Assembly (NCBI GenBank): GCA_008973525.1
Contig: WACJ01000126.1
Location: 2,542,001-2,606,000, forward strand
Direction: 5' to 3'
Origin: Stenopsyche tienmushanensis
Taxonomy: Eukaryota; Arthropoda; Insecta; Trichoptera; Stenopsychidae
Length of the DNA: 64,000 nucleotides
The position numbers and the translations under genes are program-made. The first letter of the stretch is position 1, and the number at the start of each line of letters is the position of its first letter. Under the pieces are notes generated by a model that was given only the letters and a program-made list of their open reading frames with translations, ran no database searches and was not told where the DNA came from. Shown piece after piece: positions 54,161 through 64,000 of this stretch.

Positions 54161-54640
54161 ACATATATTGCCGAAATTAGTCACTAGCTGTTTCAAATTA
54201 ATAATGGGCCATCAAATAGATATTAATTAAATTATGTTTAAATATTTTATCATAAGGAATATTTGATCAAGATTTTCAAACAAATATTGATATTCCTATT
54301 ACGGGAAGTTTGAGAAGCTTTGATCAGTCAGACTCACCGCTAAATGTGAATTAATTTTCAGCGAAATTTTATTCACTGGAACGAGTATATCAATATTGAA
54401 ACAAGGGTTCGTTTTTAACTCATCGGAATGGTTTTGATGCCATTTCAGAGTGTTCGAGAAAGGGTGTTTTTTTCCTGAATCCACTGAGATTTTTACCTTT
54501 GATTTAAAATAAATTGAATAAGACATGATAAAATAAAATAAACTAAATGTTACATATTTGTAATTGGGGATGAAATGTGGGCTGCGGGCGCTACACCAAA
54601 ACCACACCCGGCGCTTACTCTTTCAAACAGAGGACCTCCG
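54161..54640. other. No recognised gene
   Basis: AT-rich. A minus frame of 102 codons (54607-54299) shows no recognisable domain. Confidence 0.5.
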
Positions 54641-54649
54641 CGGGTTATT

Positions 54650-55130
54650 TCACTATCAAGCCGGCGGGAAGATCAACACTTCCCACGGCCGAGACGACTG
54701 GTCGGACCCCAAAACTTAATTGAGAACTCTTTAAAGACTTTGATGAATTGAGTGCGAGTATTAGTGAGTCGGAAACAGAAAAGGATGTCTTACGTCGTGC
54801 TGTAAAGGTACCCCTACACATCTAAATATTACCAAAAGCGATCAACAGCGCTTAAATGCTTCATTTTTAATACCGTGTTTCGATTTCTAATATAATATTA
54901 TTATTTAATAAAATAATTGTCCATATCCGATTGAAAACCATCAGGTATGGTATTTTCTTAAACCGTAGGCGGTCTTCTTAGAACCATAATAAATAATAGA
55001 AAGCCACATAAATCAATTATATATATATTCAACAATTGCATAATTTTGTAACTAAAACTGAAGACACACATGTGTATTGTTTATATTTACGCGAAGGAAT
55101 GAATTAATGTCGTGTGCTATGAACGGTGTT
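54650..55130. repeat. Composite of dispersed repeats T, Z and Y
   Basis: Repeat T pieces: GCCGGCGGGAAGATCAACAC (54659 on) and TCTTCTTAGAACCATAATAA / ATAGAAAGCCACATAA (54970-55020). Between them is repeat Z (54738-54870: TTGAGTGCGAGTATTAGTGA, TGCTGTAAAGGTACCCCTAC, AAAAGCGATCAACAGCGCTT). After them is an inverted piece of repeat Y (CTGAAGACACACATGTGTAT, 55045 on). Compared with 34.9-35.6 kb, repeat Z looks inserted into T. Confidence 0.6.
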
Positions 55131-55135
55131 ATATA

Positions 55136-55246
55136 TATATGATTCTAATTTTCAAAATGTTTGAAAAAACCGGGTACCTTTAAAAACTTTAAAAACGCGA
55201 TCGAATACCCGGTTTTTTCAAATGTTTTTGGAAATTAAAATCATAT
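55136..55246. repeat. Long hairpin (fold-back) sequence
   Basis: The left arm 55136-55175 and the right arm 55206-55246 are reverse complements over about 40 bases: a 21-base outer segment with two mismatches, a small bulge, then 17 perfect bases (TTTGAAAAAACCGGGTA). The loop is about 30 bases (55176-55205). The outer arm ends in ATATGATT, next to a TA-rich run. It could be a tiny fold-back transposon or a template for a hairpin RNA. Confidence 0.85.
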
Positions 55247-55274
55247 AAATATGTCTCGCGTAAATCTCAAAAAC

Positions 55275-55278
<4 letters not shown>

Positions 55279-55317
<39 letters not shown>

Positions 55318-55318
55318 T
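55279..55318. repeat. (AT)n microsatellite
   Basis: About sixteen AT units, then ACATATATAC. It directly precedes repeat U copy 2. Confidence 0.9.
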
Positions 55319-56168
55319 ACACTCAAACCTCTTTTTGTGCGACTTTTTTTGTGCGAATTCGAAGTTATGCGGTTTTTTTTAAAGCAACTTTTTTTTAATT
55401 TTTTCAATACGGTTGATATCATATCTCAAGTTTTAATTACTTAATATACTTCAAAGTGGGTACGAAATTTTTCTAAATAACCATCTATAATTCCTACCAG
55501 ATTTATGTCAAAATTTATTTTTTAACAATTTAAAAAAAGTTAAACCTGACAAAATAAGGCCAAAAAATGACGTGACTGGATTTTTTTAAACAGTTTTTTT
55601 TTAGTTAACCCCTTCAACGTTTTTATTCATTGTTAAAAGTGTCATCCAAAGTGACGCGATATTTTCGCCTTATCGATCTTTTCGCGTCATATCCAGTATA
55701 CGAAAACGGTATATAATAAAGTTCGAACAAGTCAGTTCCCGAGATGAATCATTCTTACATTTAACGTACAAAACACTGCAATCGGACATATCCGTCATTT
55801 TCTATTGAGGTTTGCTTAACTTTTACAGTGCGGATATATCCGTCATACCCACTTTGCATGAACTTTGGTCTTGACGGATATATACGTCATATCCACTTAA
55901 GGGGTTAAAGATTGTAATTAAAATAATTAGTATTTCTCTAGTGGATCCCTGGAATTTGAGATGCCAGATGTCAGACATCCTTAAAATTTTACCAATAATG
56001 CAAGACGTCCTTTAAATTTTAACAAAAATGTTATTTTAACTGCCTTATTGTTTTACCGTTTTTTATTAACTTTTTTTAATGCAATTTTGAATATATTTTA
56101 TAAAGCTATTTCAAAGTTATGCGGTTTCTATGTAAGTCATAGCTTTTTTTGTGCGATTTCCTCGTGTA
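55316..56168 (+). repeat. Dispersed repeat U, copy 2, containing repeat W and a nested TTAA MITE
   Basis: It starts TACACTCAAACCTCTTTTTG then TGCGAC and GAAGTTATGCGG. Repeat W sequence follows (55396-55600). After the nested element at 55609-55904 it resumes with ATGCCAGATGTCAGACATCC and ends AGTCATAGCTTTTTTTGTGC. Copy 1 at 21639-22230 lacks the W-like stretch and the nested element. TACAC at the left and GTGTA at the right edge may be its ends. Confidence 0.65.
55609..55904. mobile_element. TTAA-flanked MITE (piggyBac-type), copy 2, complete
   Basis: TTAA at 55605-55608 and 55905-55908 flanks a 296-bp element. It begins CCCCTTCAACG and ends, reverse complemented, CCCCTTAAGTGG. It has no coding potential. 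Inside, GCGGATATATCCGTCATACC and GACGGATATATACGTCATAT form a repeated, partly palindromic pair near the right end, shared with copy 1 at 29433-29832. The ends differ from those of the complete piggyBac at 16.3 kb (CACGTATCG), so a different transposase must have moved it. Confidence 0.85.
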
Positions 56169-58640
56169 CCGTTCTGGAGTAGCGTCATGCAAATTATGCT
56201 ATGCAAAATCTATTACTTAAGAAGAAAATCAGAAAGCCGATAGTCTTACACGGCCATCCTGCCCTTCTTTCTTTGTGTCCTATTTTTTGCAAATTTGTCA
56301 TTCATAAGTGGTCCTGCCCAACTTAATTAACCGTTTCAATATTTTCTTCATATGTTTAAGATAATCGATCCAAAATATGAATACCCATCTATCTAATTTG
56401 GTTGGTACAGTGAAATTTATTTCCAAAGTCTGGATTTGAAGCCGAATCTTTATAATAAAATTCCAGTACCCAATCCACTATTTCAACAGTAAAATACTTG
56501 CGCGTTCCAAAAAATTCAGAGGAAGAACAAATAAAATTTGGCAAATCAAAGCAAATCGTCCTTTTCACAGCACGACGTATATCTATATGTTTGCCGTGAA
56601 ACTCCTCAAGTGTTCCGGTTAACCGATCCTGATCGATGGATCTTTCGAATTCGGGGGTCGTATAGCCGGTGTATCAATCATGGACGAGCCATACAATCTT
56701 TCCCTCCTCTCCCGAGACAAATTCAGAGGCATTCGAGTGTATTTTTCGAATGAGCTCGGTTAATCCATGTGGAAAAAGCCTTCCGTGTATAGAGCCTTGA
56801 GCTAGTGGAAATGAAAGCGGTAAAATGCAAGTGTCTCTCTGCCGATAGCAGCGCGCCTCTATAAGGACGATGAATAAATCACACGGAACTTTGACGCGGA
56901 CCCACTGCTCTTTTAATGTGCCTCCTCCGAGGACTATTTCCGCAGCGTCAGCTAAAAAGGATTTCATAGATAAGGATCCATAAAAAAAACCCTTTAAAAT
57001 ATTTTAATTAAGATCTCACTTCGAGGGAGCTTTTCATACGGGTTGAAATGATTTTCAGCAAAATATTAATACATACCGCTCTGTGAATATTTCAGCGCTT
57101 TTATTTTAGCAATGTCGGCTTACCTGTAATTAAAAAAAATAGTTAAAAATATGAAAAGCATAAGTGAGGTGTTTACAGTGTATTTTTGCCTTTGAATAAC
57201 TTTGATATTAACTATGAAAAGTTTAAATCCTTTTTAAAAGCTCTGAACATAAGCTTTTAGCAGACGGCGCACAAAGTGAAAAGAAATGCAATTTTTACTT
57301 TGCTTTCAATTTTGCAAACTTTTGACATTCTGCCATGCTGTAATTTGAATATTATTTATGAAAACATTTTTCTATTTTATTTCGCAGTTTTGCATGATGA
57401 ATATTTAAACCAATTTTTCATACTGTTAATGTAAAAATAACTCAAAAAATGTGTTATAACTTAGCTCAAGGGTTTATTATTTTTATACAGGGGATATACA
57501 CAATTTCAGATCAGAATCATTTCTTCTTAATAAAATCCAGTACATTTATAAAGTGAGGATTTTTAAAAATATTTTTTTTTAAAAAAAGTTTTTATGAGAC
57601 TGCGTAACTCGAAGGTTGGGTTGAACATAAGTTTTAACACTTAACAATCAGGGTGTTCTGCGCTAAACTTCGCCAAACTTTGCACCAAGGTTTTGCACGC
57701 TTTACCGCGGGCACGGACTGTAAAGAGTTAAACAATCAAAAAAGTTTGCATTGCTGCAAAAACTTTTATTTTTATCGTACTTTGCATGAATCAAAACAAA
57801 TCAAAAAGCGTACCACGGTTAAAAAAACACCCTAAACGCGATCCCGTTTTTAATAATCACACCATTACAAATTTGTACCCGCATAAAATACTTCAAGGGT
57901 CCGGGTCACTTGGGACCTTTCGCGAGCCCGAAGGTTTATTCATCCAATTTTAATTTCGAATAGGTCGCAAAAATTATGACGTTTACAAAGCGGCGTCCCG
58001 GTACAAAATTGAATAGTTAAAATTTAACGAAATTTGACGACATCCTCAAGGTCGTGGCAAATAAGGGTAGGCGAATTAAATTGGGCCGAAACGAATACAC
58101 AAAGATGAAAAATTATGCGAAAATCATATTTTCGTTTGATTAAACGGGCCGGGTCATAAATAAAATTATTGCTCATATTTGGACAGATGGAATTGACATA
58201 AATTCAGGTGAATTTCAGGCTCTCGTCGCGGATTAATTAATAAAGTATTCTAGCCGAGGAGGGACCTTAGCTCGACGATAATTTCTGAAATTAAACTTGT
58301 AACCTTAAGCGCACATTTGCAGCGATTAAGATGGAGCCATTAGTGACATCTGTTGAGCGCATATAAACTAATTGAACGCATAAGGACATATAATATAAAA
58401 GTCTGCACATCGTGTGACTAAATTGCATTTTTTTAAATGCTGAACATGTTTTTTATGTATAATATCTCAAAAATAATCGATTAAATCCTAAATCACTAAT
58501 CATTAGTCTCACAGACTACAAGAGAGTCAAACTGCATTCGACATGTATATTCCCGAACCTTCCCCATTTCGCCCCGCTCATTACATTTATAAATAAGCAA
58601 ATTAGTGATCGCATCGTTAAAAATATCATTAGTGATCTAG
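56169..58640. other. Apparently unique DNA; no recognised gene
   Basis: Less AT-rich islands lie at about 56540-56970 (frames of 71 and 97 codons on opposite strands, neither recognisable) and 57850-58400. A phrase around 57650-57840 is open for 60 codons. No repeat matches elsewhere in the window. Host non-coding DNA is the simplest reading. Confidence 0.4.
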
Positions 58641-58647
58641 AGTTACT

Positions 58648-59102
58648 TCTTATTTATTTCCGTCACTGCAGATGAATACTTATATACTATAATACTTCGA
58701 TGTGATTTGTAATTATATTACGGAGGAATACACAAATTTTGAACCCCAAATCTATTATATTTCATATCGATATTCCCATTATTAGAGTCGAGGTGTAGTA
58801 AATACATCACCGGTAGGGAAAGGTTAATGTAACAATTTGAAAAACATATATGTATACATAGATTAGACAGTTAATGCCCCTAGGCTTCGCCTAAGTTCGC
58901 CAATTAGTATTTACGCCACTGTTTCCAAGCGTCCAGATTTCGGCGAGAATGTCTCGATTTAGTAGTCTTCAACGTGCTGGTGAGATGTATGATTTCTATT
59001 AGATAATAATTTCAATCCAGAATTTTTCGGGATAACGTTTACTAATCCCGGGATTCATGAGTATCTAAAACGGGATCCGGGATCCCGGGATTGGATTCCC
59101 TA
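58648..59102 (-). mobile_element. hAT-like MITE with CCCGGGAT repeats, copy 2 (one end lost)
   Basis: An inverted relative of 42642-43267. The intact end at 59102, reverse complemented, reads TAGGGAATCCAATCCCGGGA. The shared body includes ATCACCGGTAGGGAAAGGTT and GCCTAAGTTCGCCAATTAGT. The other end is missing: similarity stops at about 58648 at TTATTTATTTCCGTCACTGC. Confidence 0.75.
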
Positions 59103-60420
59103 GTCAGAAATGATTAAACCAAAAATTATTTTATTTTAAATTGGTAACACTTGATCTGGCGATATTAATGAGTTTTCAATTTTTTTTAAGATTCATGTTT
59201 ATTTATAATTAATTTTTTTTTAATGAAATGCAAACCTTATGCGTAGTTTTCAAAGCGTTTGTATATTTTATAACGTGGTCATCAATTACACCCCATGTTA
59301 GTCGAATCTCCAAATTTTGGTATCCAACAGCTAAAGCATGCGACCATCAACAGGTAAGTCTTCAAATTTGCTAAATTTGCAAAAATATTATTCGGCTGGT
59401 GTTTGTCCTGATTTCATAGTAAATAAGATTTAGATTTGTCATGGTTGTTTACGAAACGATTCCCACATGATCAGGCACGTTCAAGGATGACAAAGGGTTT
59501 GAATCCCTTAGTTCACGGCACATCTCACATGCATTAATCACACCCTGACAAATGTCAAAAAACCCCTAAAATAACACACAGTGATTCTCAATCCGAATGC
59601 TTCGCTTAAAATAATATTTTCACAGCAAATACAATTCAAATGATGTATTTATCTGAACAACTAGAAAATATATGCGAAGTTTTTCATAATAAACATCTGT
59701 CCGAATAGGCGCTCAAAGGTCTCAAATTGTACACTAAATAAAGATAAATATTTACGAAATGTTGTTTATTTACATCCGAGCTTTTATACTGTCTGAGGCG
59801 TATTGTTTTAGAAACTTTATAAAAGCAAAGTTATACAAAAGTTGATAAAATTCCCTCTTTAGTCTTTGTATTTTTATTATAAACAAGTTTACAGCGGCAA
59901 AAATATAAATGCCTAGCTTATCGCGATCGTTGGCCCTTGAAGCAAAATGGAAGCTGTTATCAGGAAATGTTTCTTAGGGTTTAAGTACAACATTTCAAAT
60001 GTATTGATAAAATCTGGATTGTTACGAACCGCCCGATGTTTGAAAAGGCAAAAAATAAATTTAAGCACCGTGTAAAAATACTTCTTGGATCTTAATATTT
60101 GACATCCAAATATTTTAATATATTTATTTTGGCCCTATTCCTGTATGCTTGGATGAAATCCTATTATAATATTGGGTTACGATAGGTCAAGACTATAGCA
60201 TGACTCAAGTTAGGTTAGGTTAGGTTTTTAATGGGGTTTTAGGGTGTTCACGCTTAATTGGCAGAAGGCAATTGGGAGCAGTTATCCATTAAAAATAAGG
60301 GTAGGGGTTGCGTTAACGATCATCCAATATAATGCTGACGAAATTCATATTTATTATAAAAGCTTAATTCAAAGCCGAATATTATGATGGTAGGTACACG
60401 TTAAAAATTGATGGTATTCT
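59103..60420. other. No recognised gene; three TTAGG units at 60210-60224
   Basis: AT-rich with short frames. Three perfect TTAGG repeats are the insect telomere motif, but so short a run arises by chance. Confidence 0.5.
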
Positions 60421-60424
60421 TATA

Positions 60425-60725
60425 ATATACGAGTATCCTGCATGCATTGCAATGTCATACACACTTTATAATTATTTGAAAAGAAACGCAGTGTAGTACA
60501 GTTACGTGATTTATTGCTTCAGGCCACGTGTAGCGCAGGTTGAAGGGCTCCAAATTACGCGCGCATCCTTCTCTTAAAACATGTACACAAACAATGTTTA
60601 TATTAATTCAAAAATATTCACAGAGGTACACACAACAATACCTCAAAGTTTCATCGCAATCAGATGAATAGTTTAGGAGCGTATACGGGACAAATGAACA
60701 ACAGACCACAGACAGATTAGGATAT
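60425..60725 (+). repeat. Family S element, most complete copy
   Basis: The 5' motif TATAATATACGAGTATCCTG then CATGCATTGCAATGTC is followed by AACGCAGTGTAGTACAGTTA, TTTATTGCTTCAGGCCACGT, GTAGCGCAGGTTGAAGGGCT, GCGCGCATCC, then TTTCATCGCAATCAGATGAA and GGAGCGTATACGGGACAAAT. At about 300 bp this gives the order of all landmarks for the family. Confidence 0.75.
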
Positions 60726-60875
60726 TGCACCATGCATCTATATAAAGCAGGATTATATTTTTCCAGCGTTCCTACCGAAATTTTACCGACAAATAGATGC
60801 AATATGAATAAATTCTTCTAAAAATACTTAAAAATAAAAACAAATTTGATATTGTTGATGGAAAAGTTTTTAGAG

Positions 60876-61145
60876 CGAAACTTCTTCTCTCTTTAGGCGC
60901 AATGTGTCAATTTAACAGCGCCATCTTCTGCGGCGTTGCGAACATATTGCGTCGAAAGAATGACACCAATTGCTACCCTAATCGTACACTATTGCTGGAT
61001 GTGTGGTGACACGTAGGAAGCGGGAATTGTATAGAGTCATCGGATAGCCTTGGTTATGAGAGAACGTCCTTCCCGCGGCCAGATCTATCTCTCGTGATTA
61101 ATAAAAAAAGTTATCTGAAAAGAAAGTCTTTTTATTCGACGTCGG
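60876..61145 (+). repeat. LTR fragment F of the tRNA-Leu-primed family
   Basis: A diverged copy: CTCTCTTTAGGCGCAATGTG, TTTAACAGCGCCATCTTCTG, GACACGTAGGAAGCGGGAAT, CCTTGGTTATGAGAGAACGT, a TTAATAAAAAAAGTT version of the polyadenylation region, then TTATTCGACGTCGG. The second fold-back arm is lost (ATATTGCGTCG). It shares the GCGCAATGTGTCAATTT variant with copy G, so these two form a subgroup. Confidence 0.7.
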
Positions 61146-63310
61146 ATCTCTACTGTGTGTGTGTATTTATATGTAGCATAAATCAACCACTAGACCAGTA
61201 ACAAACCTATTTTATTATATAATGCACAACACATATTTAGCATTATATCTATCATAATCTCATTGTGAAATGTTTGTCTGAAAAGGGTTAATTTTGACTT
61301 TTGACATGCGCTTATGAAATTAGCTACCATTGTTCTACAAATGTATAAGCGCGTTTTAAGTCACGTCAATCAAAATTTTGAAGCAAGTTCTCAGTCAAGG
61401 TTTGTAGCTTGTCAGATGCATTTAACGTCTTGAAAAATGCATTTTAAATTCATATAATAATAAAAGCTATGCACGATATTGAATATTATACAACACAATA
61501 TTTCATATAAATATCAACATTTTATGAGGAAATGTATTGATCGATCCGAGAACGAGCGTATTGAAACAATGGTTTTATATGCCATGAACTTTGACTTTTA
61601 ATCATTAAAGTTCATGCCTAGAGCGTCCGATTTGATGGCATTTTAACGTCTTGATTATATTAACTCTTCATAGGAACAAACTCGTTCAAACCACGATAAA
61701 TCACTATGGCTTGTTTATTTAGTCTATACACCAGCGGTATATTTAAGCGAATTTTTTGCTTGCTCGCAGAAGTCATTTCACGTAGGAAATATGGGAGATA
61801 TGTCCGAGTTATCCATTTAATTTGAATAAGTAAAGATCCGTACATCCGGGTAATATATTTGATTGGTGCTATTGTATTATGAATACAAATATTTCTGGTA
61901 AAATCCCTCTATTGAATGTTTCGCTGGCGTGGCACTATCACTAAAAAAATGGTAATAAAATACAAGGCAATACGGATAAAATTTCAGGCTCAACTTCCGA
62001 ACATATACCGAAGACCATTCATCCTGAAGAAACCTTGCAGAATTGATGTAATGAAATGGAAATACCATGCCTCATTATTATTTCATAATAGATATGTATT
62101 TTATGGTATTATTTACGGATGAATGGGTATAAATAAAAGCTGACAACGAAGGAGAACCCTATGTCGGAAGACATTATTTTGTGCCGGGGAAGTTTAATTA
62201 ATTGGAGTAGACAGTTTGATTGAAAGATAAGGACAGTTTGTTACACTTATTAGACAAGCTTGCCATCGAAAAATTTATATATAGACGCAAACCCCTAATG
62301 GAGTACAATCACTTTCCCATTGTCAAAAAAACAATATAGCAAATATTCCATTTTTATACCACAAATCTTATTAAATTATGGCAAATGTGGGTATAAATAT
62401 CGTATTAGTTTAATCCAAACCAAAATATATTTATCTAACCGAGAAGAAATCTATATTCTGAAACATTTCCTCCAATATCGAGATACGGTTCAGGAGACAC
62501 AATTTTGTATGCAAAGTATCAAAATTGTATAAAATACAATCGAAATGGTAATATGAACCTCAAAAACATTCTATAAATTAATTAAATAAAACAATGAATT
62601 AAGAATCTCTTAGAAATGTCGCTAATCGCATAAGGACAGTGAAGAACCATATACACATTTCACTTGTCTAAGTATGATTCCGACACCGAAAATATCACTT
62701 ATGATGCCAAAAAGACAATGCAAAATAGTTCTGTATATAATAAATAAAATGTTTTCTTGGACTTTATTAGAATTGAGGTGCTGCTAAGTTATTTTAAGTA
62801 CTTTCCTGGTATATGATCATACTATCTCATAGTACTTCTTTCTTCACTGGCATAATGCCCAAAATCATATTTGCTTTCAAGACTTATATTTTGCGCTGAA
62901 AATTGAATCAAAATAATAACGTTATATTTTTGAAATATTAGTCTTATGGCACTTTTAGACTGCCTGATATTAATAATATATGATATTATTACTATACAAT
63001 AAATTATCTTTATATAATTTTGAAGCATATTGAACTTCTTCGCCAAAGAAAAAATCTTATGAATTGCATAATACAGCAGCCTAACACATTATTAGCGGGA
63101 AGGTATTACTAAATTTTTAACACGATATTTGTTTGAATAGAAACTTCATTAAAACTAAGTGGAATTGATACGAGTCATTGGAATTTTTAAAAAAATGGAC
63201 TAATGTGCAATAACTTTAATAAAATTGAAATTTGTGATATGTGCATTGAATAATTTATTTTTAATTGTCAATTATAGTCGTTTATTTACGAATAGAGAGA
63301 TTACAGCTAT
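61146..63310. other. No recognised gene
   Basis: AT-rich, short frames only, no repeats shared with the window. Confidence 0.5.
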
Positions 63311-63314
63311 GTGC

Positions 63315-63382
63315 CTGTGGGAAGGACATCTTCCCGCAGTCAAGATTATCCAGCGACTACCTACTTCCTACACGTCATCACT
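63315..63382 (-). repeat. LTR fragment H of the tRNA-Leu-primed family
   Basis: GTGGGAAGGACATCTTCCCG then CAGTCAAGATTATCCAGCGA, CTACTTCCTACACGTCATCA matches the GGCTGCGGGAGGACGTCC to GACGTGTAGG section of the LTR on the minus strand. Only this 68-bp piece remains, directly joined to a hAT-like MITE fragment. Confidence 0.6.
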
Positions 63383-63383
63383 G

Positions 63384-63617
63384 TAGGGATAGGTTAATAT
63401 AACAATTTGAAAAACATATATGCATTGTATATACTTATACATAGATTAGATAGTTACTAATACCGAATTTCTCAATTTAGTAGGCTTCATCGTGCTGGTA
63501 AGGTGTACAATTTCTATTAGATAAAATTTTCAATCCCGAATTTTTCGGGATTACGTTTACTAATCCCGGGAGTCGTGAGGACCTAAAACTGTCCGGAATC
63601 CGGGGATTGATTTCCTA
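63384..63617 (-). mobile_element. hAT-like MITE with CCCGGGAT repeats, copy 3 (partial)
   Basis: It runs from TAGGGATAGGTTAATATAAC to GGGGATTGATTTCCTA. The end, reverse complemented, reads TAGGAAATCAATCCCCGG. It has lost the left half and the TTCGCCAATTAGT segment, but keeps CGTGCTGGTAAGGTGTACAA and TTTTTCGGGATTACGTTTAC. Confidence 0.7.
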
Positions 63618-64000
63618 AGCCGGAATGAAACCGAAAACCGGTAAAACTTTATTTTTTACCGGAACGAAAACCGTAAGCAAAACCAAAATGAAAAATAAAA
63701 TAACGGTTCAAAGCTCTTTTTATTAACTAGAGTGATTAATACAATCGTGTTGTATGAAATATTGTTTCGTGCTTTTTCTGCTGTAGAGAAAAGAATGAAA
63801 AGCGGTGGTACCCCGACAGAAATGTGTTAAGAACAATTTGGCCATCATCATAAAACTAAACATTCTATAATCTTAAATGGGTTCCATAGATAAATGATAA
63901 CATTGTAATTGAACCAAACCAATTATTGTCTTATGTTTAGGCGTACATTTTGTATTTGAGTAAAAAAATAGCCATCATAAACACGAGCATTCAACGGGAT
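63618..64000. other. No recognised feature
   Basis: AT-rich end of the window. A short patch of CCGGTAAAAC / TTTTACCGG words near 63630-63670 is the only local structure. Confidence 0.5.

Noticed and set aside
60210..60224. (TTAGG)3 as an interstitial telomere
   Set aside because: Three units are too few to distinguish from chance.

Overview
This window looks like intergenic or intronic DNA from an insect-like arthropod genome. It is AT-rich and contains no convincing host exon, rRNA or functional tRNA. It is crowded with decayed transposable elements of classes typical of insects: piggyBac, mariner, hAT, R1-like non-LTR, and an LTR family primed by tRNA-Leu. Three TTAGG units, the usual insect telomere motif, occur at 60.21 kb but are too few to mean anything. 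I cannot name the species. No Shine-Dalgarno sites, operons or other bacterial signs are present, and the largest reading frame by far (608 codons) is a transposase.

The one well-preserved gene is a piggyBac-family transposase (minus strand, 16664-18490). It sits inside a complete element, 16291-19869, bounded on both sides by TTAA and by matching 13-bp inverted ends. The element also carries GC-rich subterminal repeats, an 18-bp perfect palindrome at the left end, and an internal tandem duplication upstream of the transposase.

The rest is a layered set of relics. (1) An LTR family with a PBS complementary to the tRNA-Leu 3' end is present in about eight copies (2.2, 7.8, 15.8, 21.4, 25.2, 50.7, 60.9 and 63.3 kb); no gag-pol remains. 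(2) R1-like non-LTR fragments lie at 9.8-10.5 kb and 24.99-26.06 kb. The second is a 5'-truncated insertion with an A-tail and a 12-bp target duplication, later split by an LTR copy. (3) Mariner pieces lie at 10.5, 13.2, 28.1, 31.5 and perhaps 48.7 kb. (4) A decayed BED-finger hAT transposase pseudogene lies at 39.26-41.08 kb. (5) Non-autonomous families with inverted ends include a TA-flanked ATGCG-rich family (4.6, 43.6 kb), a hAT-like CCCGGGAT family (42.6, 58.6, 63.4 kb) and two TTAA-flanked families (29.4 and 55.6 kb; 53.5 and 36.6 kb). (6) Several further dispersed repeats can be recognised only because they recur in this window.

Nested insertions give a relative history: LTR into R1-like into an older repeat at 24.6-26.1 kb, and a TTAA element into a dispersed repeat at 55.3-56.2 kb. 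Between the relics are stretches that look unique. Some are less AT-rich (30.4-31.2, 41.8-42.5, 45.1-46.5, 49.0-50.2, 56.5-57.0, 57.85-58.4 kb) and could be conserved non-coding DNA of a host locus, but that is a guess from composition alone. I found no clear undescribed biological system; the best leads are the intact piggyBac element and the long hairpin at 55.14-55.25 kb.
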